Source: Bryobacterales bacterium (GTDB lineage: Bacteria > Acidobacteriota > Terriglobia > Bryobacterales > UBA6623). Taken from it: a DNA stretch of 64,000 nt. The notes under the pieces are model-generated. The model worked only from the letters and a program-made list of their open reading frames with translations. It made no database searches and was not told the origin of the DNA. Of the stretch, positions 35,027 to 42,900 are shown in pieces (position 1 is the first letter of the stretch; each line of letters starts with the position of its first letter). The translations under genes were made by a program, and so were the position numbers. The stretch spans positions 9,331 through 73,330 of the forward strand of contig JAPPMG010000009.1 of the NCBI GenBank assembly GCA_028819215.1, in the 5' to 3' direction.

Positions 35027-38000
35027 CTATTCCCCCAGCTCGGCGGGCTCGAATGGCGGCGGCGGCTGTTGCATCTGGGCTCCGGGCGGTGCGACGATCA
35101 CCCCTTCGTCCATCGTCCACAGCGTGCGGCGGCCGCCCGAAGAATCGATGATGAGCTTCTTGCGGCCCGGCAAGATCTCTTCCATTGCTTCCAGATATAG
35201 CCGAGTAGAAGTCGGCCCGGGGGCGGCGCGATAGGCTGACTCAAGCTGCTGGAAGCGCGCCGCATCACCGCCCGCTCGGTCCGTGCGGCTCGCCATGTAG
35301 CCGTGGGCTTCCTGCACCAGTGCCTCGCCTTGCCCTCGGGCCAGCGCGACCTGCTCGTTGGCGTAGCCCTCGGCCTCGTTGATCATCCGGCTCTTTTCCT
35401 CCAAGGCCCCCGCGACCTCGCGGAAGGCGTCGACGACCTCTACCGACGGGTGCATGTCTTGGAAGCGCACGTGGCGCACGCGCACGCCGGTGCCGTAGTC
35501 CGCCAGCCTCCGCTGCAGCTCTTGGGCGGCCCGCTGCTCGGTCTGGTGGCGTCCGGTGGTCAGAAGCGCATCCAGCGACACCGTGTTGACTACGCTGCGC
35601 AGCGCGGCTTCCGACGCGGCGCGGATGACGGCCTCGGGATCGAGCTGCTGGAAGATGTAGTCGTCAGCCCGGTCGATGTCGTAGTGCACCACGGCGGTCA
35701 TCTCGATCATGTTCTGGTCGCCGGTCAGCATCAGCGTCTCTTCGTCTTCGAGCTGGATGCGGCCGTCCCGGTGCTGGATGTTCCATTCGTATGACGGTGG
35801 CTCGCTGAAGGCCGCTCCCTCCGAAGTGCGGAAGCCGATCTCGATCGCGCGAATCTGTCTTGCCCGAACGCGCGTCAGCCGGTCGACGGGCCACGGCAGC
35901 TTGAAGTTCAGTCCGGGCTCTCGATTGGGCAGCACCCTGCGGCCGAAACGCTCGACCACGCCTACTTCCTCGGTGCGGATCGTGAAGACAGCCGTGGCCG
36001 CCCACAGGGCTAGCAGAGCGGCTGCGGCCGGCTTTGCCAGCAGCCTGCGGTTTTCTACCAGCCACGCGAAGCCTGCGGCTGGATCGATACCGCGAAGGAT
36101 GTCTAGGATGGCCCTCCAGAGTTGGGCGATGCCGACATGCGACCGCATGCGCTCCCAGCGCGAGAGCTGGCCGGCGGGCCGCTCGATCCGCAGCAGCCGC
36201 ACCGAGTTGAGCATTACGAAGATCGAGGAGATCTGATGGACTCCGGCGGCAAGTGCAGGCCCCATCCAGCCGATGCCGGCGATGTAGACCGAGACCACGT
36301 TGACCACGCCGGCGAAGAGGATGATGTTCTGCCACACCGTGGTGACGGCCCGCTTGGAAACCCCGAACAGCTTGGGCAGTCTTCCGATCTCCGGATTGAG
36401 ATCGACGACATCGGCTGCCTCGGCCGCGATATCGGCGCCGGAACCTGAGATCGCCACGCCGACATCGGCTGCCGCCAAGGCGGGCGCGTCGTTGACGCCA
36501 TCGCCGATCATGGCGACCTTGCGGCCCTGTACCTGCAGTTGCTTGATCCGGTCCAGCTTTTGCTCCGGCAGCAGTTCGGCCTCCACGTGCGTGATGCCGA
36601 CCACCCGTGCCATCGCGTCCGCCGCCTTGCGTCGGTCGCCGGTGAGCAGGATGATGTTGCTGATGCCTAGGTCCTCGATCTCGTGGACCGCATCGTGAGC
36701 GCCTTGGCGCGGCGTGTCCCGCAGCAGGATCGCGCCCGCGCAGCGGTCGCCCTCGGCGACCAGGACCGGGGTCGCCCCGGCCCGGTCGGAGGCAGTCAAG
36801 TAGTCTTCTAGGCCATAGATGCCGTGGTCGTTGAGGAAGGCCTCGTTGCCGGCCCGGACAGTCTTGCCGCGGTGGATGCACTCGGCGCCGCGCCCGGGCA
36901 CGATCTGCGCGTCTTGGAATTCCCCGGCGGCGATCCCGCGCTCCTCGGAGGCGCGGACGATCACCTTCGCGAGCGGATGGTCCGAGCTTGCTTCCGCGGT
37001 GGCCCCAAGAGTGAGCACCTGTTCCTCGGTGTAGCCGGGGGCCACCAAGATATCGACGATCTCGAACTCCCCGGTGGTCAACGTGCCGGTCTTGTCAAAG
37101 ACGATGGTGTCGATCTTGGAGGCGGTCTGGACGACCTGCCCGCCGCGGGCCAGCAGGCCGCGACGGGCCAAGCCGCCGATGGCGGCGACCATGGCGGCCG
37201 GCGTGGCCAGGATCAGCGCGCAGGGGCACCCGACGATCAGGACGGCAACGGCCCGGCGCACGCGCTCAGTGGTCTCGACATCGCTGGAAAGGAAATAGAC
37301 CGCGCCGGCGGCCAGCAGGATCGCCGGAAGGAAGTAGCGGGCGTAGCGGTCGGCTTCCCGCACCACGGGCGCGGTGCGGTGGTCGCGGGCTTCTTCCACG
37401 AGGTGAATGAGCCGCGCCAGGGTGGACTCCTCGGCGGCATAGGTCACCCGGATGTGGAGCAGGCCGTGACCGTTCAGCGTGCCGGAAAATACCTCGTCTC
37501 CCTTGCTCTTGTCGCGGGGCACGGATTCTCCCGTGATGGGGCTCTCGTCGACAGACGATTCACCCCGCTCGACCGTGCCGTCGGCGGCGATTCGCTCGCC
37601 AGCGCGCACTACGACCAGATCGCCGGGCTCCAAGTCCTCGACATGGACTTCGACCTCCTCACCATCACGTAGCACGCGAGCGTGGTGGGGCAGCTGGTCC
37701 ACGAAGCGGTGGATCGCCCGCTCGGTCCGTCCGGCAGCCCAGGCCTCCAGCCCCTCGCCGAGGAGCATGATGAACATGGCCTCGGCGGCGGCCAGGTACT
37801 CTCCGATCGCCAGGGCGGCACCCGCCGCGATGACAATCGCCAAGTCTGCCGAGATCTTGCGGTCGAGCAACTCGGAGATGGCCCGGTAGAACGTCTTGTA
37901 GCCCGCCAGCACCGCGAGGAAGATCGCGGTGTCGATTCCAAGCAGGGAATCGAAGATGCCGAACAGGTTCAGCAGCAGCAGGACGCCTACGACAACTGTG

Positions 38001-38068
38001 AACCCTACGTACTTGATCTGCTCGCGGCGATCGCGATTGATCGCGTGGTCCTCGGAGACGACATGCAC
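35027..38068 (-). CDS. P1B heavy-metal ATPase fused to an HflK-type SPFH domain
   Basis: A 1,013-residue fusion. Residues ~15-640 are a heavy-metal P-type ATPase: ITGESVP (179-184), CPC in the metal-conducting helix (281-283), phosphorylated Asp325 in DKTGT, the HP motif (H364-P365) and GDGVNDAP (522-529). There is no N-terminal metal-binding domain. The eighth helix carries HQISSIFVMLNSVRLL (611-626), which does not match the usual Cu, Zn/Cd or Co signatures. From about 680 comes a second anchor (AAAALLALWAATAVFTIR) and an HflK SPFH domain (EEVGVVERFGRRVLP, LMLTGDQNMIEMTAVVHYDI, then NEAEGYANEQVALARGQGEA) ending LYLEAMEEILPGRKK. The GTG start lies 9 nt after a TATCTT box. It heads a four-gene operon. 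Confidence 0.93.
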   Translation of the reverse strand: MHVVSEDHAINRDRREQIKYVGFTVVVGVLLLLNLFGIFDSLLGIDTAIFLAVLAGYKTFYRAISELLDRKISADLAIVIAAGAALAIGEYLAAAEAMFIMLLGEGLEAWAAGRTERAIHRFVDQLPHHARVLRDGEEVEVHVEDLEPGDLVVVRAGERIAADGTVERGESSVDESPITGESVPRDKSKGDEVFSGTLNGHGLLHIRVTYAAEESTLARLIHLVEEARDHRTAPVVREADRYARYFLPAILLAAGAVYFLSSDVETTERVRRAVAVLIVGCPCALILATPAAMVAAIGGLARRGLLARGGQVVQTASKIDTIVFDKTGTLTTGEFEIVDILVAPGYTEEQVLTLGATAEASSDHPLAKVIVRASEERGIAAGEFQDAQIVPGRGAECIHRGKTVRAGNEAFLNDHGIYGLEDYLTASDRAGATPVLVAEGDRCAGAILLRDTPRQGAHDAVHEIEDLGISNIILLTGDRRKAADAMARVVGITHVEAELLPEQKLDRIKQLQVQGRKVAMIGDGVNDAPALAAADVGVAISGSGADIAAEAADVVDLNPEIGRLPKLFGVSKRAVTTVWQNIILFAGVVNVVSVYIAGIGWMGPALAAGVHQISSIFVMLNSVRLLRIERPAGQLSRWERMRSHVGIAQLWRAILDILRGIDPAAGFAWLVENRRLLAKPAAAALLALWAATAVFTIRTEEVGVVERFGRRVLPNREPGLNFKLPWPVDRLTRVRARQIRAIEIGFRTSEGAAFSEPPSYEWNIQHRDGRIQLEDEETLMLTGDQNMIEMTAVVHYDIDRADDYIFQQLDPEAVIRAASEAALRSVVNTVSLDALLTTGRHQTEQRAAQELQRRLADYGTGVRVRHVRFQDMHPSVEVVDAFREVAGALEEKSRMINEAEGYANEQVALARGQGEALVQEAHGYMASRTDRAGGDAARFQQLESAYRAAPGPTSTRLYLEAMEEILPGRKKLIIDSSGGRRTLWTMDEGVIVAPPGAQMQQPPPPFEPAELGE

Positions 38069-38077
38069 TGGTAGACA

Positions 38078-38083
38078 AAGATA
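38078..38083 (-). promoter_or_regulatory. Putative -10 box before the ATPase-HflK gene
   Basis: TATCTT on the minus strand ends 9 nt before the GTG at 38068. No Shine-Dalgarno sequence is seen and no convincing -35 was found. Confidence 0.35.
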
Positions 38084-38181
38084 GCAAAGACGGTTGTCAT
38101 TGCCGCTGATACGCAGGGCTTCGGGAGTCGAACCGTGTGAAGCCGGCCGCGACTAGCCGAGCTGACGGTTGCCCTGCTGGA

Positions 38182-38220
38182 GGGCCGCTCCGCATCGGCA
38201 CAGTGTTCCCGGAGCGGTCC
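38182..38220. repeat. Inverted repeat in the divergent ATPase/acyl-CoA synthetase intergenic region
   Basis: GGGCCGCTCCG at 38182-38192 pairs with CGGAGCGGTCC at 38210-38220 (11 bp, one G-T pair, 17-nt loop). A weaker outer inverted repeat, GCAGGGC (38113-38119) with GCCCTGC (38171-38177), lies next to it. It could be an operator or RNA hairpin for either divergent gene; TTT directly follows the right arm on the plus strand. Confidence 0.5.
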
Positions 38221-38277
38221 TTTCGACCAATGCCCGCGTCTGCCCTTGCCGTCCCTGAGGCGCGGATTAGCGCATTG

Positions 38278-38283
38278 TACAAT
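38278..38283 (+). promoter_or_regulatory. Putative -10 box of a leaderless promoter (acyl-CoA synthetase)
   Basis: TACAAT ends 9 nt before the ATG at 38293 and there is no Shine-Dalgarno motif, matching the spacing at 25762 and 47976. Confidence 0.4.
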
Positions 38284-38292
38284 CACTGCTTT

Positions 38293-39915
38293 ATGCCCGG
38301 GAAGAGCTACGCGAAAGGCCCGACCATGCCTCTGATCGGGAAGACCATCGGGGACGTTTTCGGCGATACGGTCGCGGCGCACTCGGGCAAGGATGCCCTC
38401 GTCTCGCGCCACCAGGGGCTGCGGCTCACCTACGCAGAGCTCGACAGGGGTGTGAGCGAAGTCGCGGCAGGGTTGTGGGGCTTAGGAATCCGTCCCGGCG
38501 ACAGGGTCGGCATGTGGGCCTCGAGCTGCGTTGAGTGGGTCTATCTGCAGGTAGCCACTGCCAAGATCGGAGCCGTCCTGGTCAACGTAAATCCCGCCTA
38601 CCGCGCCCGCGACATGGCATTCATCTTGGAACGCTCGGGCATCAAGGCAATCTTCCTGCACGAGCAGGACGCCCGCGTGAACTACGCCGACCTGCTGGAG
38701 GAGGCGAAGGGCAGGAGCAATCACTCGCTGCGCGCTTCGGTGCTGTTAGGCACGTCGCAGTGGGACCGGATGATCCGCGGCGGAGTCGCTCCCGATCCCG
38801 GACCGAGAGACTTGCACGAGGTCGTCAACATCCAGTACACGTCCGGCACGACCGGCAGCCCGAAGGGCGTGCTGCTCACTCATCACAACTTGGTCAACAA
38901 CGCCCACCTCGTGGGTGCCGGGCTGCGCTGGACTCCCGCAGACATCCTCTGCATGCCCGTCCCCCTCTACCACTGTTTCGGCTGTGTGCTGGGCTCGCTG
39001 CAGTGCATCGTCCACGGCGCCACGCTCGTACTGCCGTCGGCGCAGTTCGATCCGTTGGCGACTCTCCAAGCCATTGACGAGTTGCGCTGCACGACTATCT
39101 ACGGTGTGCCGACCATGTTCGTCGCCGAACTCGACCATCCCGAGTTCGCCAGCTTCGACACAACCAGCCTGCGCACCGGGATCATGGCCGGCTCGCCGTG
39201 CCCCGTGGAGCTGATGAAGCGGGTCGTGCGACAGATGCACTGCTCGGAGATGACCATCGCCTACGGCCAGACAGAATCATCGCCGGCCATCACGCAGAGC
39301 ACGTGCGACGACCCGCTCGAGGTTCGCACGGCCACGGTCGGCCAGGCGATGCCGTGCACCGAGGTGAAAGTGATTGATCCGGAGACAGGCGGGACCGTTG
39401 ACGAGGGAGTGCAGGGCGAGTTGCTGACGCGCGGCTATCTCGTGATGAAGGGCTACGACAAGGATCCTGACAACACGGCCCGGGCGGTTGACGGGGATGG
39501 CTGGCTGCATACCGGAGACCTAGCGACGATGCGCCCGGACGGCAACTTGCGGATCACCGGGCGCGCCCGGGAGATGATCATCCGCGGCGGCGAGAACGTC
39601 TATCCCAGGGAGATCGAGGAGTACCTGCACACCCATCCGGACATTGCCGATGTCTATGTGTTTGGTGTTCCTGACGAGCGCCTCGGAGAGCGCGTGGCGG
39701 CATGGATCAAGGCGCGCGACGGTTCCGGCCTCGCACAAGAAGCCGTCAAGGTGTTCTGCCAAGGCCAGATCGCCCACTTCAAGATTCCCGAGTTGATTCG
39801 GTTCGTCGACGAGTTCCCGCTCACTGTCACCGGGAAGGTGCAGAAGTTCATCATGCGCGAGCGCGAGATCGAACTGCGCGGCCTCGCCAAGGCCGCAGCG
39901 GTGGAGACCGCCTGA
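38293..39915 (+). CDS. Fatty-acyl-CoA synthetase (AMP-binding)
   Basis: A 540-residue adenylate-forming ligase. The opening (MPGKSYAKGPTMPLIGKTIG) is typical of the FadD-like acyl-CoA synthetases; the AMP-binding motif IQYTSGTTGSPKGVLLTHHN follows near residue 190, then TIAYGQTESSP (A5), GWLHTGDLA (A7) and GRAREMIIRGGENVYPREIE (A8). The C-terminal Lys motif FPLTVTGKVQKF carries the catalytic lysine of A10. It activates a fatty acid to its CoA thioester via an acyl-AMP. I use the ATG at 38293, which aligns with family N-termini and follows a TACAAT box by 9 nt; the longer upstream frame is spurious. It ends abutting the cytochrome gene on the opposite strand (TGATCA is shared). Confidence 0.92.
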   Translation: MPGKSYAKGPTMPLIGKTIGDVFGDTVAAHSGKDALVSRHQGLRLTYAELDRGVSEVAAGLWGLGIRPGDRVGMWASSCVEWVYLQVATAKIGAVLVNVNPAYRARDMAFILERSGIKAIFLHEQDARVNYADLLEEAKGRSNHSLRASVLLGTSQWDRMIRGGVAPDPGPRDLHEVVNIQYTSGTTGSPKGVLLTHHNLVNNAHLVGAGLRWTPADILCMPVPLYHCFGCVLGSLQCIVHGATLVLPSAQFDPLATLQAIDELRCTTIYGVPTMFVAELDHPEFASFDTTSLRTGIMAGSPCPVELMKRVVRQMHCSEMTIAYGQTESSPAITQSTCDDPLEVRTATVGQAMPCTEVKVIDPETGGTVDEGVQGELLTRGYLVMKGYDKDPDNTARAVDGDGWLHTGDLATMRPDGNLRITGRAREMIIRGGENVYPREIEEYLHTHPDIADVYVFGVPDERLGERVAAWIKARDGSGLAQEAVKVFCQGQIAHFKIPELIRFVDEFPLTVTGKVQKFIMREREIELRGLAKAAAVETA

Positions 39916-42900
39916 TCAGCCGCCGCGCTGCAGGTCGGCCTGCTTCAGCACCCACTCGCGGATCACCCCGTAGCCCGGATCGTCCGCTTCATACCGCACC
40001 CCGCCTTGGTGCCCGTCTTCGTCGCCGGACTGGATATTGAGCGGCTTGCGCAGGAACTTGCTCTTCTCGACGTCGTGCAGGTCCACGCGCGCTTGCATGC
40101 GCCGGTAGTTGCCCAGCAGTGCCTCGGGCGGGATATAGCCGGCCGCGTCCGGCGGATCCAAGTAGAGGGTAGGCACGCGTCCCGGCACGCCGTGGCAAGA
40201 GATGCAGGCGCGGTTGTCGCGCGAGTCGATGCGCGTCATCTCCGTGAACACGTAGTCGCGGAAGTGGATGATGTCTTCGATCCACTCGTCAGAATCCGCC
40301 ACCGGCCGGACATCGCTGCCCTGCTGCGCCTTGTTGTCCTCGGCGATGATCTCGCGCAGGCGCTTGCCGTAGATCTTGTCGTCGCTGTTGAGGATGTTCT
40401 GGATGCGCGTGCGGTAGAGCGGACTCGGTTCGTGGTCGATCCAGGCTGTCAAAGCCTTCAGCACCTCGGGATGCCGACGTAGGGCAGTCTTGTTGGCCAG
40501 TGCGATCGCTTGCTTGCGCACGTCCTCGGGCGAGTCTTCGGAGAACCATGAGGTGAACATGCCGACCAGCCTGTCCTTGGCCTCCACGATGGGATCGATC
40601 ACGTCGATGCCCAGCTCGTCCTTGGTAAACAGCGAGCCGGCGGTCTCGCCGGGCTCTAGCTTGAGGTAGTCCAGACCGAAGATGTAGTTCGGCTCGGCGT
40701 CTTCGTTCGAGCCAACCATGCGGAAAGTCAGCCGGTTCCGGCCGGCCTTGAACTCATATACGCCCAGTGACACCGGGCCGGGAGCGGTGAGGCTCTCGCG
40801 GTAGAAGTCCATCGCGTCGCCGATACTGTCGCCGTTGAGGAGCAACTGGACGGTGCCCATTTCGCGGTCGTGCAGGAACGCGGCAATGATCTCGTAGGGT
40901 CCGCTTTCGGGCGCTTCTACGCCGAACGAGAGTTCGTTGCCGGGAAGCCCCTCGCGCCACCACAGGATCGTGTTGCGGCTAGTGAGGCCGTCCGGCACGA
41001 GCTGCTTCGTCGTGCGTCCGCCCGTCAGGTCCAGGATCTCCAGATCCTCGGCCTCGGTCGCGCCTTCGATGGCTTCTTCCATGGTGGGGCCGCCCTCCTG
41101 ATAGCGCAGCATCCACTCGGTCGATGGCAGCCAGAATAGGGCGTCCCCGCCCACGTGGTCGAATGCGGCCCGGCGGTGCAACGTGGGGTTGTTGCCCAGC
41201 ACCTGTCCCAGCAGCGTGGCCCTTTCGCCGTCCGCCGGGGATTGGCTCGTAGCGCTGGGGGCCGGACGTGCCAGCACGTGCGGGGCGGCGGCGATCGGGG
41301 GCCGTCGCGCAGCAGGCACCAGCAGCCTGAAGAACTCGCGTTCGGCATCGGCGTTGTCGTCTCCCTCGCCGAACTGCCAGCGGACCCGCGACAGGAAACG
41401 GACCAGCGCTTCAGCGTCGTCCTGCCTGCCGGCATCCAGGAACGCATCCAGCTTGGCCAATAGCGGCCGGATCGTCTCTGCATCGCCGGAGAGACGCAGG
41501 GCACTGGGGTTGGACAGAGCCTTGGCCGCGGCCGCGACCTGTTCCAGATCGTCGCTTTGCAACAGTTCCAGCAAGTGGCGCTGCAAGCGAGCTGAGTTCA
41601 CGTTGGCGGCACCTTGCAGCGCGATGGATCGCCACGGCACTTGGCTGTCATCGCTGCGCGTCTGGTAGATGTTCAGCAGGATGTTACCGATTAGCTCGGT
41701 CGCGCCAGGCGTTGAGTATCCGAGCTGGCCGGGGCCGCCGTCTCCCCCGCGCTCTTGGAAGTGAGTCGCCGCTACGGCTGCCAAGCGCTGCTCGAGCAGG
41801 TCGCGCCGGCCTCCCGCCCGCTGTCGGGCAGACGACAGCATCTGGTACAGGTCTTCCAACTCGCGGTACTGCTGCTCGCGGTTGTCGGTGCCGGTTTGAT
41901 TGGCGATCTGGCCGTTGACGATCAGCATCGACGTGGTCGAGTAGCGCATCGCGTTCTCGACGTGGCCGTTCGGTTCGGGCTCTTGCAGGGCGGTGACCCA
42001 AGCGCGATTGATGCGCTGGCGCAGGGGCGGGTTCCAGACCCACTGGTGCCACGCCGCCTTGAACGCGTAGGCCCGCACACCCGGGAACGGGTCCCGCATG
42101 GCATCGGCGAGCAGGCTGGCCAGATCGTTGGCGTCAACTTGGGCGCGTGGCCCGACCAGATCCGCCCGCATGACCAGGGCCTGCAGGACCGATTGCCGCG
42201 TGCGCTCGTCCCCGCCGCGATAGGCCGCCAGGACGGCTGGCCAGCCCTGATCGTCCAACAGCAACTGGCGCAGCGACCAGAACGCGGCCTCGCGACACGT
42301 CTTGACCGGATCGGAGAGACCCGAGATCAAGGCTGGAATGCCGGCTGCGGCCAGCGAGCCGCCAATGCCGAGGTAGCCGTAGTAGCGCACCTGTGGCATT
42401 TCGTCTTCGGTCGCGGCGATCATCAGATCGGCGAAATCGGCCCTGCCGGTGGTTTGCAATGCCCGGATGCGGGACAGCTTTTCTAGAGCGGATTCGTTGG
42501 GCCGTGGCTCGAAGTCGCTGCGTTCGAACGACTGGGCGTCGCCCGGGAAGAGACGGCTCAGGGCGCGGATCACGTAGGCGTTGGTGACGAAGCCGGTTTG
42601 CGCCGAGCGGTTCCAGAGCCCGTATTCGAACTGCTTGTCCAGCAGCCACCGCACCGCACGCTTGACTGGGGGACTGTCCGGGCCGAGTCCCGCGGCCCGC
42701 AGCGCGATCAGCGACACCGCCGTTGGCGCGGGGTCCCCCTCTTCATCGATCCGGTTCCACGAGTCCGTTGCCTGGTCATGTACGCCTAGGTCGAACCCCC
42801 ACGATCCGTCGTCTTGCTGCAGGGCCAGCAGCCGCTTCATGTCGCGCTCGACCTGCTCTTCGAATGCGGGAAACAGCTCCCGGGCGCGCTTGCCCAACCC

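Noticed and set aside
35027..38068. Artefactual joining of two genes by a frameshift in the ATPase-HflK fusion
   Set aside because: The join has an uninterrupted frame with plausible linker (residues 640-680) and the HflK part keeps its own anchor and correct phase; a base error that deletes a stop would need to fall exactly between the domains.
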